Shown here piece after piece: positions 19,591-30,222 of a DNA stretch of 64,000 bases. A program made the translations under genes and the position numbers. The notes under the pieces were generated by a model. That model searched no databases. It saw only the letters and a program-made list of their open reading frames with translations, and had not been told where the DNA came from. The DNA is from Trichomonas vaginalis G3 (lineage: Eukaryota; Parabasalia; Trichomonadida; Trichomonadidae). Position 1 is the first letter of the stretch. Each line of letters starts with the position of its first letter. The stretch lies in the NCBI RefSeq assembly GCF_026262505.1, contig NC_067206.1, positions 29,961,896 through 30,025,895 on the forward strand. The letters run 5' to 3'.

Positions 19591-21028
19591 ATTTCTATAC
19601 CATGCGTAAACTGTCATGTAAGGTGGCATGTATTCTTTACTTTGTCCCGTTGTTTGCNNNNNNNNNNNNNNNNNNNNNNNNNAGAGAGAAGTATATCTGA
19701 AACGTGATGTGTATGGTTTCCTCCTCCCTCAGTGTTAACTCCAGTAACAATTTATAGCAAACTTAACGTCGTCTTTAACATCATATCCTTTACCTTTTAT
19801 CATTGCTGACCAATCCCAATATCTATGCTTATGCCAACCTCTTGAGATGTACTTAAATCTATGTAGTGACTGTGTGCAGGTAAATTTTCACCTGAAATCG
19901 TTTTACTTCCCCACTGTTTCCTTTGAAGAGTTTGCACAATACAAAAAACCTGTCGACTATTTGAGTCCAAGTTCCAAAACCCAGAACTGTTTCTGGTCTG
20001 GTAGAGTTCATTGACGTAATAAATAGAGCCTATAGGATATAATGTTTGAAGCATTTCTGTCTTTAATGTTTGAAGCTCTGTTTTGTCTGCTTTCTTGTCA
20101 TATAAATCTTGAGCAGTGAATTTAATATTATGTTCATCCTTCATGACATAAACATCTTTACATCTAATGTTTTTCATCGTCGTTATGTTGTCATCCGATG
20201 TTAAACCTTGTGGAAAGTTAGGAGGTTTACAATATAATGCATCCCCACCAGTTCCTTCAACCGTTCCTTCAATACTTTCTATAGCAACAGTTGTGAAGAA
20301 ATCATGTGTATGGTTCTTGTCTGCTTTCTTCTCTAACTCATCGTTAACATAAGTTTTATCTGCTTTAAGGTCTAAACATCCTGAAACCATCCTGTATCAG
20401 CTTTAGTTTTTAAATATCTTCGATGTCCATTCATGATACCATTCAGCCCTTTCTATAATTTCATTATCTTTTCATCCACATATTCCTTATCTGCTTTCTT
20501 CTCTAACTTACTAGCCACAATATTCCTCATCTGCTTTTGTCTCTAATGTTTCCTTAAGACTTGGTATTTGGTTAATATAATGTGTATGAGTCTTTTTAGA
20601 ATATTCGTTTTCAGCTCTCGTCACTTCACTTGACATTTTATTGTCAACATATGTTTTGTCTGCTAGTTCAGGATGAGTATGTTCTTTTGTTGCATAAGCA
20701 TTGTTAGCTCTTTTTCTTCTTTTGCTATTGCATCGTCTACATATTCTTTGTCAGCTTTGTTGTCAACATCTGCTTTCAAAAGAAGTTCATTTATAGGTTT
20801 CTCGTTTAAAGTTCCTTTTGTTGGATTTATACAGACAGTATTGTTCTTCTTGTCTTGAAATAGAAACTCATCTGTTAAAGGGTTTAATGTCAGTTTTAAG
20901 TTTCCTTCTTTCAATGACTCAGATATCTTAGAATAGTTTGAAAAGTTTGTTGTGTTCTTATTTAGAGCTTGCATAATGAGTTGTCGGTTGTGTTGTATTT
21001 CTCTCATAGACGCTGTTTCATTTGACAT
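19590..21028 (-). pseudogene. Polinton fibre with phage collar-like C-terminus, copy A (broken, spans the gap)
   Basis: Minus-strand gene with an N-terminal attachment part (from MSNETASMREIQHNRQLIM), several KADK.Y/KADKNHTH repeats and the same central block as in stretch B (DALYCKPPNFPQGLTSDD). An LYPIGSIYYVNE block and a C-terminal MPPYMTVYAWYR follow, beyond the gap of Ns. It is about 90% like the fibre at 60.8-61.9 kb over the shared block. Collar-type domains of this kind end phage tail fibres and bind receptors or metal through His clusters. Broken. Confidence 0.65.
19659..19682. other. Assembly gap (run of N)
   Basis: A run of about 24 unknown bases inside the fibre gene. Fibre sequence is recognisable on both sides, so the join is probably right, but the true gap length is unknown. 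Confidence 0.95.
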
Positions 21029-21046
21029 TTTTATTCTAGATAAAAT

Positions 21047-21850
21047 ATGCTTCCAATAGAAAAAGAAAATTCAAGAGTTGCTACAACTAAACCATTAGAT
21101 GAACTTTTTACTAATGTCGGTCAAAAGTTTGAGACAGAGACCGTAAAGCATGAAGGCTATCGTTTTGACTACCCATTAAGATGGCTAAGAGACCCATCTG
21201 TCACAAAAGCTATTGGCTTTCGTAGAATGAAGTTCATTTCAGAAGCCATACATGGTTTCCCATTTACGGTCGGTTTGAAGTTCGATACTATAACAAAGAA
21301 AAACGTATGTATGAGAAATTTGAACAGGGAAAACTTTTACAAGTTAGTTTGCTTGTAAACTTAGAAACAACTCTTCAAGCTTTTCAAGAAAAAATAAAGA
21401 TATCTATATCGAATATGCAAAACAGTATAACATTGACGAAGGAAATACCATCTCGATATATTTATGACAGGAAAAATGCAACTGTTAAAATCAATAGAAT
21501 AGAAGACCTTGGAGAAAACGTTTATATTTTCTACAAAATATAACAACTTGGCATGGTATAGATTTAATGAGGATGTTAAATCAGCCTGCAGCATATCCAG
21601 TACACCCAGACTTTTATGAAGTCGAAAACCCTAAATGGAACATAATGAAAATGTTTTCGACCAAGATGCTATTATTGTTCATGCTTCATTTTCTGGCGCC
21701 CAAAACTCTTTCTTATGCTTGGCAAATGACTTTTACGAAAAACCTACAAAGTTATACGAACCACCAAGTGGAAGTATTTCAGACTTTCAAGTATGGTTTC
21801 TACAGATGGAAGAAAAAGAATAATTCCATTATACCATGCGTTTTACTTAG
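21047..21850 (+). pseudogene. Possible minor capsid (penton-like) protein, broken
   Basis: The first frame has 103 residues, MLPIEKENSRVATTKPLDEL onward, with YPLRWLRDPSVTKAIGFRRM in its middle. This pattern (RD..xTKxIGxRR) resembles what I recall of the second capsid protein of Polintons. The coding signal continues on the same strand to about 21850. It is divergent from the fibre gene, with 18 bases between the starts. Broken; identification tentative. Confidence 0.4.
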
Positions 21851-21879
21851 AACTTAGTTTCATATACAACTACTATCGA

Positions 21880-22132
21880 ACGGTAAAAATATAATTTTTT
21901 AATATACCGGTTGTGGTTGCCAACTAGACTGTGGTGCAGGTTCAGGCTGTTGTATAACAGAGCTTGCTCTTCTGGTTCAGGGTCTTTAGGTATAATACCA
22001 ACAAACTGACCTACCCTTTTACCAATATTTTTGACACCGTTCCAAATTCCTCTTCCTACGGTTTTATTCCATTCCATATACCTCTTCCAACATTTCGAAA
22101 GAAGTTTCCTATCTTACTGAAGAAACCCATTT
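21880..22132 (-). pseudogene. Small amphipathic Polinton protein
   Basis: Starts near 22132 with MGFFSKIGNFFRNVGRGIWN, and the related segment VGRGIWNGVKNIGKRVGQFV follows. The repeated Gly/Trp/Lys amphipathic helices look membrane-active, like pVI-type peptides of DNA viruses. Convergent with the preceding plus-strand gene. Broken. Confidence 0.4.
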
Positions 22133-22161
22133 TACTATATATGTAAAAATCTAATGTCCGC

Positions 22162-22512
22162 CTAGTCTCTTACGTTTCTGTTGAGTTCCATAGCATTCTT
22201 TAACTGGAGCTCATACATTCTGTTTCTCCTCTGGTAGAAAACATATTCTGGGTCAACTCCTGTGTTCGCGTCATCTGCATAAAGTTGTTTATATCCCACT
22301 TCAGGGTTTGTATAAAACTCTTTCCATCTCATATTTGCATACCATGGTGGCAAACCTAACGCAGCGTCATTTGACATGGCAGTTTGCATTTGTACATCTG
22401 TTGGCACTTGACCATAGTTTGCCATTGCAGTTTGTATTCTAACTTCATTTGGAATATTCTCTGGGTTTGGTTGTCCGGGTTTCTGTGCATTCGCTAAGTT
22501 CTGTGCGTCCAT
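22162..22512 (-). CDS. 116-residue Polinton protein of unknown function
   Basis: Opens with MDAQNLANAQKPGQPNPENI and contains two similar segments (PNEVRIQTAMANYGQ and PTDVQMQTAMSNDA), an internal duplication. The C-terminal half is Tyr/Arg-rich and helical (YVFYQRRNRMYELQLKNAM). Lies between the amphipathic protein and the methyltransferase, on the same strand. No family recognised. Confidence 0.5.
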   Translation of the reverse strand: MDAQNLANAQKPGQPNPENIPNEVRIQTAMANYGQVPTDVQMQTAMSNDAALGLPPWYANMRWKEFYTNPEVGYKQLYADDANTGVDPEYVFYQRRNRMYELQLKNAMELNRNVRD

Positions 22513-22664
22513 TTAATATTAGATAAAAATATCTCTTACGAGTACATATACTGAACATTTGCAGGCATTGGTTCATCTTCATATTCTCTGTACTTTTCTG
22601 CCACGTCAAAGAAATAAATGACACAATGAAAAACCTAAAACAAGTAGTCCTATTTCAAACCACA

Positions 22665-23606
22665 TTTACTTACTAATAAAATTTCTTTATTGTGACACTT
22701 TCTCCGGTTTATAGGACCTCTCTCATATTCTATCTTGTCATATCTAAACTCATAGTCATGTATGTCCTCTAACCATCTCATAACGGTTTCCAAACCACTT
22801 TTATCGGATGTAAAGTAAAAGCATGGATGGTTATGTAAAACGTCTAAAGTTTCTAAAGAGTCTCTCAAAGTCCAGTCTACTTGGTATTGAAAATCCCATG
22901 TGTTAAAGAACGGCGGGTCCACTATAAAGAAAACATTTTCCTTGTCTTTATATTTTTCATACAACTCTGTCCAATGACATCTCACAAACTCTATACCCTC
23001 AATATATTTTTCTATGTTCTGTTTGAAAACATTTGTATAGTTAAGATATAAAACTTTTGACATAAGTGTTTCAATGTCATGAACTCTTATAGCACCACTA
23101 TATAATAGTCTAGCAGATATACTATCCCAGTCTATATATTCTGCTTTTTTCAAAACCTCTCTCACAATATTTTTCTTATCTAATGGTATACGTTCCATCT
23201 TACCTATCTGAATCTTTTCTTTTAACTCTTTCAATATTTTGTTAGTGTCTGGAATATGTTTGAGACGGTCCATATAGTTGTCGAAGTCATTGCATATAAT
23301 CTTTGAGTCTGGGAATATTATATGACATAAATGGGATATATAGAAACTTCCACCGAACAAATCTACAAATGTTAGACCATTCGGTAGTTTCTTAAGTTCT
23401 CTCAATATAATATCTTTACATCTACTCTTTATTCCAAAGAACGGTAACGGTGGTTTTGTAAAATCATTTATATATAATAATAAAAATGTTTTTACCCCCG
23501 AAAAGTGACAAAAAAGTGACAAAAACATGAAAACATATATAATTTGTGAAAAGTGAAACATTATATAATGTTTTCGACCCAGAAGAAGGCTTCTTCCCAG
23601 AAGCAA
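22665..23606 (-). CDS. Dam-like DNA adenine-N6 methyltransferase (D12 class), Polinton-borne
   Basis: The frame has motif X KPPLPFFGIKSR, the AdoMet motif I FVDLFGGS, and the catalytic motif IV as DPPF, in the alpha order (X, I, target recognition, IV) of D12-class Dam enzymes. Domain length (about 280 residues) fits. The enzyme would methylate adenine N6 in DNA, possibly on the element or on host chromatin. T. vaginalis is known to carry 6mA and Dam-type genes associated with Mavericks. The N-terminal 35 residues (MFHFSQIIYVFMFLS) are hydrophobic and unlike the family, so the true start is uncertain. It stands at the inner, broken edge of stretch A. Confidence 0.75.
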
Positions 23607-23643
23607 TGGAGGAAGAAGAAGAGTCCTCCGAATTCACACCAGA
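23540..23643 (+). pseudogene. Acidic 3' end of a plus-strand gene
   Basis: A short open stretch ends in FDPEEGFFPEAMEEEEESSE and a TAA, directly before the hairpin and T-run at 23692. It looks like the acidic C-terminus of a larger protein whose body is not here. It may be the last piece of the Polinton at its broken edge. Low confidence, because an alternative basic frame also runs through it. Confidence 0.3.
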
Positions 23644-23691
23644 AGACTAACAATTTTCCGAATAAAAACTTCATTTATACTAAACATCTTC

Positions 23692-23739
23692 GGGGCTAGA
23701 GGGCACGAAGTGCCTGGAAGCCCCACTACCTTTTTTTTT
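23692..23739 (+). terminator. GC-rich nested hairpin followed by a T-run
   Basis: GGGGCT (23692-23697) pairs with AGCCCC (23719-23724), and inside it GGCAC (23702-23706) pairs with GTGCC (23710-23714) around GAA. Nine Ts follow (23731-23739). It lies 49 bases after a stop codon. It resembles the 3'-end hairpins of some large DNA viruses and virophages, or an intrinsic terminator; its use in a trichomonad is inference. Confidence 0.55.
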
Positions 23740-25674
23740 GTCCAACATATTTTTACTTAATTTCCTTTAATTTTTTTTATATTTTTTTTATTCAGTCTCA
23801 ATTTCATATTACTTTATATATTCTGGATATAAATTCCATAACGATATCATTGCATTTAAAAATATGGCTCAAATATGATTCTTTATAGGATTTTTTTGTA
23901 ATACGCCAAAAAATCACGACTTCTAGCCTTCTCATTATGTGCATTATTCCTATAAACCGTCTTAGCCCCTGAATATATAATTGCAAATTAGATAAACAAT
24001 ATAGCGCCAAATAAATTATTTATGATTATCGACAACACATAGCCATTCTGTTCTAACCATTAGGCAAATACCCCGACAAGCCAAAAAAAGCACAACTCAT
24101 GATCGTGCCAGACATCAATAATCTTTTGACGTGATTTGTGCCAAACTCTCAAGAAAATCAATAGTTGGCATTTATTCCTAATATGTTATTATAATGCATC
24201 ATAGAGAACAAAAAATAATACCACATCAAAATAAAATAAGGCTGATTTCATCTCAAACTTTTAATTTTAACAAAGACACATATTGAAATATCATCACCAC
24301 ATATGGTAGAATATTGCCATATAATTGACACTTGACTTTTACACAAGCTCAAAATCAGCATCCCCATAGGATATTAGGTTTTCGAGAAAACAACACGGGA
24401 TAAAAGTACACATATATCTATCTAATTTCATAAAATCAAGTTGCTATATTTATCTGGAATGGTAAGATCCAACAAACAAGTGTGATTTGGTGTCACTTTT
24501 TTGTCCAATAACAAAAATTTAAGGGTATTTAAAATCAAAGAAATAAATTTCTTATAAATCTTTTTTGTTTGTTCTATTCTTTGATTTAAGCACATTTAAT
24601 GTTTGTTTGGTAGCCATTGAGGTTTTGGAGTTTAAAATTGAAAACATAATAACAGAAGAATTCTCAATGAATTGACATATGATCTTTTATTAAAGGGTAA
24701 CTCAAAGTTCAATATAGCTGTGTAAGTTACTTAATTTAAATATTTATAAATTTCTTAACAGTATTATATAGTAACAAGGACGCATTTGATTCTTCACTTC
24801 ATGAATTCGCATTAGTTATTAGATTGTTTCATAAATCTTTGTTCAACGATTCAATTATTCTTTGTTGATTGAAATCGATATTTTGATATGGAATTCTCTT
24901 GAAATAGCTTAGTATTAGAATTTAAACTCAAAATAAAGAGTATTATTTGAATATGTTATTCGAGAGTTGCATTTTGATAATGACCATATTGTAAATATGG
25001 GTAACAAATGTGTGCCCAGATGGGGGCGTTTAGAATATATAATCTTTTATGAACGTTGAATTCGAAATGAAAAATTGAAAAAAGTATCAGAAAAATAACT
25101 CAAAAAGTTAATATTTTTGAACAGTTTGGAAAAGGCTTTTAAAGGATAAAGAAAAATATCGTGATATGACCGAAGAAAAATTCTATCAATTTTTGTTGTA
25201 AAATTTTTTTATGAGAACTTGTATATAATCAGATAGTAATTAAGAATTTAAAAGACCAAAAATAAAATTGTATGAGAATAAGAAAAGTTCAAAGAGAATA
25301 ATGCATGATACTATTGTAATTAAAGACAAATATTTATTTTGATTAAATCAGTCACAAACGTGCAGTATACTGAAAAAATTCAAGATAAATGGCCCGACAA
25401 CTTTTGAGAAATCATTTCTTATCGTGAAATATTATAAGTTGTGTGTATATAATAATATTTATAAGATTTTCAAAAAAAGTTTGGAATGTTTTCAAAATTT
25501 ATAATTATAATATTCTAAATATGTTATATTCTCTTTTATTTTCCCACTTTATATTATTGAAGCAGCTCTCAAAATACAGTGACCTCAAAACTTTGTTCAC
25601 AAAAAATTCAAAATTTCAATTACATTGTAACGTGTTTATTTATATCATCGATTTAATATTTTGAATCTTTGATG
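23740..25674. other. Gene-poor AT-rich DNA
   Basis: About 1.9 kb in which I find no coding sequence with family features. It contains a TGTCACTTTTTTGTCC motif near 24,490, like the ends of the palindromic elements. If the inversion proposed in the findings is real, one of its junctions lies at the left edge of this stretch. Confidence 0.5.
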
Positions 25675-26698
25675 ATTTATATGTATACATGGCACGATGG
25701 GCGCTACTTTTTTGGCGCCTGCGGCGCCGCCCGCGCCTCCGGTGGCTCCCACTGGTGGGGAGGAGACGATAGAAAAAGATATAAATTTTACTAAAAAAAT
25801 TGAATTTTGGAAATTCTTTTGATTTTTTTGAATGATTTACGAAGAGATTGAACACATTTTGTACTATGAAATATCGTTATTAATAAATTTACTTCTTAAA
25901 CATCTATTAAAATCGCAATTTTGAATATTTTTATGATTTTTTTTGACCCGATCACTTGCGCCCGCGCCCACTGGGAGGGGTGCTTGTAAAGTATTCAAAA
26001 ATCAATGTAAACATTTCAATTTTTGCTCCCACCTCCCATTGGGAGGGGGGCATATATCTTGTAGCGTTCAAGTTCAAGTGATGAAAGTGCATAAGAAAGC
26101 TCCTTAATCATACCGATAGAAACAGCATTAGGGGCGCCAAATGGCGCTCGGTGATGTTTCCCATAAAAGCTTAATTTCAGGTATCCATAATCATAACCTG
26201 TCAGACGCAATAATTCATTAGCACACAATCATCGTTTCTCAATCAAGAAACGAAACACACGATTGATTATGCTGGCCATTAAATTTTCATATCAAATAAT
26301 TTACTACTTCAAGAAAAATTAAAGACTATCATCAACCAAAGCTTAAAATTCTCAGTGTTTACAACTCTCATACTTCGAATATGCATATTTCCAAAATAGC
26401 ATGAAATTTTTTTTCATTTGAGCTCATTTTCTTTTGTTCTATTAACTAATACATGCAGTACAAGCTTGTTATACGTATACTTAATAAGTAAGGTCTTAAG
26501 GGAAATAATAAAAAACAATTTTGCTGTTAATTATATTAAACAATATTTATTTGTAATTTCGTGGTAATTATATTTCTTATTACAAAGTAAAGGTATTTGA
26601 TATAATGTTTGCCTTACAAAAATGTTTCCTTTGTCTTGCCACCATAGGTATTCTATTTTGTCACTTTTTGCGCCCGCCGTGCCATGTATATTTATATG
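25675..26698. mobile_element. Inverted-repeat element with GC-rich hairpin islands
   Basis: Imperfect inverted repeats of about 29 bases stand at 25675-25704 and 26670-26698, sharing TATACATGGCACG and GGGCGC. Inside are sharply GC-rich palindromes (GGCGCCTGCGGCGCC near 25714; CCCACTGGGAGGGG near 25967; CCTCCCATTGGGAGG near 26033) in otherwise AT-rich DNA. One 70-codon open frame (26016-26228, minus) starts only at TTG and is not recognised. No transposase. I read it as a non-autonomous element; the family is unknown. Confidence 0.5.
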
Positions 26699-26915
26699 CC
26701 ATAATGTTCAAGTTTTATCCGCTCTTAACAATTTAATTTTGATTTACAGGTTAAAAAAATCATATCAATTCTATTTGCTTATGACTTCATTTTTCTATAA
26801 CTATAATAACGTTGGACGATAACTATAAATTTTTAAAATTATACTTTTTTAGTATCATTTACATTTCAAACATATTCACTTGCATACTTTTCAATTTATT
26901 GAATACCATTTCAAA

Positions 26916-26924
26916 TCATTCAAA
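26916..26924 (+). promoter_or_regulatory. Initiator (Inr) of the pseudokinase gene
   Basis: TCATTCAAA ends four bases before the ATG at 26928, matching the TCA(+1)YTW consensus. Confidence 0.55.
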
Positions 26925-26927
26925 TAA

Positions 26928-27890
26928 ATGAATTACGTTACTCGCGTACCTGAAGCTGGTAATTATACATTTCTTTCCGAATTCAAATGCGGTATATATA
27001 ACAGATGCTGGAAAGCAATTAACAAAGTTACAAACAATATCGTAATTGTTAGAACAATCCCAAAAATTGATCTTGTCAAGCATGAAAACAAGTCTAAAAT
27101 GGCCAATGAAATTACTTTGCTAAAGAACTCATGTCACCCTTTAATAAGCAAGTTTATTGAGCTAATTGACCTTCCAAAAGAATTTCACATTATCATGACC
27201 GAACCTAAGGGAATCAGTTTAAGGGAATATATAGATAAGAATGGTATATTAGAAGAAAAACTTGGACAAGAATTAGTTAAGAAACTCTTTACAATAGCTC
27301 AATATCTTAAATCAACGTTGGGATTGGAGTATTGTGCATTCAGTCCCGATTCAATTTTTGTTGATGAAAAAGGCCACCTTGTCAATTATTTTATTTAATT
27401 CTACGAGCCAATGAATAATTCACTTTTATTACAGTCAAATACAGCATTTAACCCACCAGAAATACTTACATCAAAAGGTGTTTTCAGTAGTTCAGACTCT
27501 TGGAGTATAAGTTGTATTCTAAGCTACTGTTTAACAGGAAAAATTCCATTCCAAAAGGAAAATGCTGAAGAAACTGTGCAATCAATCCTCAACGACCAAT
27601 TCGATATCGATGATGACATTTCCGATCATGCAAAGAACTTCATCTACTGCGGTCTGATTAAAAATCCTCTGATGAGAACACAGTTTAAGGCAATCATGTC
27701 CACAAAATTCATGGAGGGTATTCCTCTAGAAATGATGGCAACAAAGAAATCCGCGGCAACACAGTCATATTCGCCAAAAACTTTCCCATCAACAATCGGG
27801 AAGAAGCAGCTTATTAGAATTTCTTATAAGAGTTTCATTCCTGAAGTGAAAAAGTCGTACAGGACTAGATCTGGTACAACTTTTTGGTAA
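26928..27890 (+). pseudogene. Protein pseudokinase gene with one in-frame stop
   Basis: A kinase fold is recognisable. The N-lobe has a degenerate Gly-loop region (FKCGIYNRCWKA) and beta-3 IVIVRTIPK, where the ATP-anchoring Lys is replaced by Arg. The catalytic loop reads EYCAFSPDSIFVDEKGHL, so HRD is lost. The APE motif survives as NPPEIL, followed by SDSWSISCILSYCLTGKIPF and a helical C-lobe. Active-site Asp, Lys and DFG are all missing, so it was a pseudokinase before any truncation. The two frames 26928-27398 and 27411-27890 are in the same phase, parted by a single TAA where the DFG region should be. That suggests a pseudogene, a sequence error or a polymorphism. The C-terminal tail is basic. 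It has its own Inr. Confidence 0.75.
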
Positions 27891-28156
27891 TACTTTTCAA
27901 CTTGTTTAATAAATATTGTTTTTGTTTTGAATTTTTCGTGCATTTGTTATATCATTAGAATATACACCTTTTTGAGAGATATGGTTGTGGCTCGATTTTA
28001 AATTTTCCTTAGGACAGAACTGAGGGTAACTAATAACAGGATAAAAAATATTCTCATAGGGCAATATGATACTATCTACGAATAGAGGAAAGATTGAAAT
28101 AAATACACCCATCACAATCAAAACAAATTTGGCATTTCTTTATAATTATACATTTT

Positions 28157-28918
28157 TTACATGGAAATAAAAACAAAAGAAAAAAGAAGATAAGCTATAG
28201 TACATGGTGCAAATGATGCGACTCTACAACTCTTATATAAGTCAGAATAAGTAGTAATTTTGTCCGGATTAAAATTTGTGTTGTAAAATACATATTCTCC
28301 AAAACTCTTGACAAATCTTCCACGAGGAATTAGCATTGATTCCAAACTTGAGGCATTTTCAAAAACTCTATCTTCAATATCAAGTGAATTTTGAAAAATT
28401 ATTGTTTCTATTGATTCATGATAATAAAATGAATGAAATTGTAGCTTATTAAGGGTCCTAGGAGCAACATAGACTTTCAAACCATTATGCCGTGGTACAT
28501 GAATCAAAGAATCAAGGTTTTTGGTGTAAAGGATTCCATCAACTGATGTATAACTAGGATTTTGAGAATCTACTTCAATATTTTGCAGCTTATCTGCAAA
28601 ATTGAATGGATTTCCAGTTGATATATAGGTAGTTGAGGCAGGAATATAAATATCATGAAGAGGAATATAATAAAAAGCATCATCATCTATTTGAACAATA
28701 GAATTTGGTAATTTTATTTGTGAAATTTGTGAATAATTCAAAGAATGGTAAGTTAATTTTTGGCAAGAAGAATCAATGATGAGACTGGTGTTGGTATTAT
28801 CAATACTACTGTTATAGCAAAGTGATCCGTCGTTTGCGCAATAAGCAACGGCTTGGATAGAAGAGTTTTTTAAAATGTCAAATTTTATTTTTTTACAAAA
28901 ACAATCAATAAAATCAAG
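28157..28918 (-). pseudogene. BspA-like leucine-rich surface protein fragment
   Basis: The frame holds the treponemal BspA/LRR_5 pattern: SQIKLPNSIVQIDDDAFYYI, DIYIPASTTYI, LQNIEVDSQNPSYTSVDGIL and a C-terminal hydrophobic helix (APCTIAYLLFSFVFISM). Such proteins form a very large trichomonad surface family. The open frame begins right after the TAA of the upstream gene (28919) and has no ATG near its beginning: the first in-frame Met is deep in the sequence. It therefore lacks a proper 5' end. It is in the same frame as the gene before it. Confidence 0.7.
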
Positions 28919-29893
28919 TTAAAATCTCCAGAATTTCTTAAAGAGGCCTTCATCGACCGGTTTTTCTGCTTCATTTGGGGTTGGGGTTGAATGTATACTT
29001 AGTACAGTTATAAACTCAAAAGTTTCATTGCAGAATCTTGGCGAAATTATGGAAAAGTTATCCAGTTTATCAGAGTTCACAGATGATAGTCCATACAATG
29101 TACATCCTATCACCTCAATTCTTCCAGAATTGAAAATGTAAAAAAGATAGGGACCTTCATTTTCGATAAATGAACAAGAATAGAATTCGGTTTCTACTTC
29201 ATTGAATTGAGAAACAAAAACTCCCTGAGAATATGAAGAATTGACAACGTTTTTCAATATATTACAAAATTTTACAGCATATCTACCGTTTTGATGCGAT
29301 ACAATATCATACGCACTGATGCATTGCACAATTTGACAGAATTTTACTTCAGATGATGATGTTTTTTGCAATTCATATCCAGATTCATATGAATTATAGT
29401 TATTGGTTATATTTGAGTATTTGAAAGATTGATTTCCACCAATGTGATAGCATGATGATAGACCATTTGAGGATCTTTCCAAATTATTTTGAGAAATCGA
29501 ACAATCAATCAGAAAATTAAGGTTAAATGAAGGTTGTGATTTTTGATTTACAACAATGTGTGTTAAACATCCTTCCATTTCTTTTGTGAATTGATTTTCT
29601 GATATCTTCACATTGAAAAGCGCACAATTTCCTTTTGAGAAGAAAATCATTGAGTTTGTGAGCTTGCTCTTCATGAATGTCGAACTAGAAACAACGAGGT
29701 TAGCGGATAAAGATGGTTGAATTGATATACCTGAACTCTGAATATCTTCTATCTTTATATTGCTAACAAAAAAATTTGAATTTGATGTTGAAACTAAAGG
29801 ATACGAATTATTGTATTCATTGTAACTTTCATCATCCATGAATTGATTCCACAATGATCCAGCTGCATGCAACTTAGCTAAAAGAACATTCAT
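28919..29893 (-). CDS. Surface-type repeat protein, beta-helix-like (324 aa)
   Basis: The first ATG (29893) follows directly an Inr (TCATTTAAA); the longer frame has a TTG only. The protein begins MNVLLAKLHAAGSLWNQFMD and is made of short strand-like repeats with regular Cys, Asn and Ser (CALFNVKISENQF, FLIDCSISQNNL, KFCNILKNVVN, FYSCSFIENEG), the pattern of right-handed beta-helix proteins. It ends in a Thr/Pro-rich segment (HSTPTPNEAEKPVDEGLF). I recognise the style as a multi-copy trichomonad family of unknown function. A related fragment lies on the plus strand at 30.9-31.9 kb, so the pair is inverted around the palindrome at 30.2-30.5 kb. Confidence 0.6.
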   Translation of the reverse strand: MNVLLAKLHAAGSLWNQFMDDESYNEYNNSYPLVSTSNSNFFVSNIKIEDIQSSGISIQPSLSANLVVSSSTFMKSKLTNSMIFFSKGNCALFNVKISENQFTKEMEGCLTHIVVNQKSQPSFNLNFLIDCSISQNNLERSSNGLSSCYHIGGNQSFKYSNITNNYNSYESGYELQKTSSSEVKFCQIVQCISAYDIVSHQNGRYAVKFCNILKNVVNSSYSQGVFVSQFNEVETEFYSCSFIENEGPYLFYIFNSGRIEVIGCTLYGLSSVNSDKLDNFSIISPRFCNETFEFITVLSIHSTPTPNEAEKPVDEGLFKKFWRF

Positions 29894-29902
29894 TTTAAAT
29901 GA
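29894..29902 (-). promoter_or_regulatory. Initiator (Inr) of the beta-helix-like gene
   Basis: TCATTTAAA on the minus strand abuts the ATG at 29893, and decides this start. Confidence 0.55.
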
Positions 29903-30222
29903 TACAATTTTTTTTATTTTCAATAGGTAAAAAAAAACCTTTGAAAAAAATAAAAATCAATAACCTCTCAAAAGAATAAATTAGGTTATATAAATATATT
30001 ATGAGAAAGGAATTTATCTTTAAATTTTATCTCAACCTTTGTCAATACATAGAAAATTATTCAAGATCAGCATTTGTCAAATGCCTACCCTATTAATTGG
30101 GGATAAAATTCATTAAAAATTAAACTTAAGAAATATACTACAGGAGCACGTGACATAATTGCCCAAGTCACTTTTTTAAAGAAAAAAGGTGACTTTTTTT
30201 GGGTATATAACATTAATATGTA

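Larger units (their letters stand above)
14529..23650. mobile_element. Polinton/Maverick stretch A (broken, one end present)
   Basis: The left edge is a Polinton terminal inverted repeat beginning AGTTAGTATGG. Recognisable parts, left to right: TIR, small basic and proline-rich frames, major capsid protein, small basic protein, hydrophobic minor virion protein, retroviral-type integrase, collar-type fibre, possible minor capsid protein, amphipathic peptide gene, a 116-residue frame and a Dam-like methyltransferase. The second TIR is missing: the element stops near 23650. It looks badly broken (a dozen or more breaks) and has a 24-base run of N inside the fibre gene. Its TIR is about 98% like that of stretch B, so the insertion is young; part of the apparent damage may be poor consensus sequence near the gap. 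Confidence 0.9.

Noticed and set aside
26016-26228. A 70-codon gene inside the GC-rich element
   Set aside because: Starts only at TTG, no family recognised, and its end runs through a GC palindrome; not listed as a gene.
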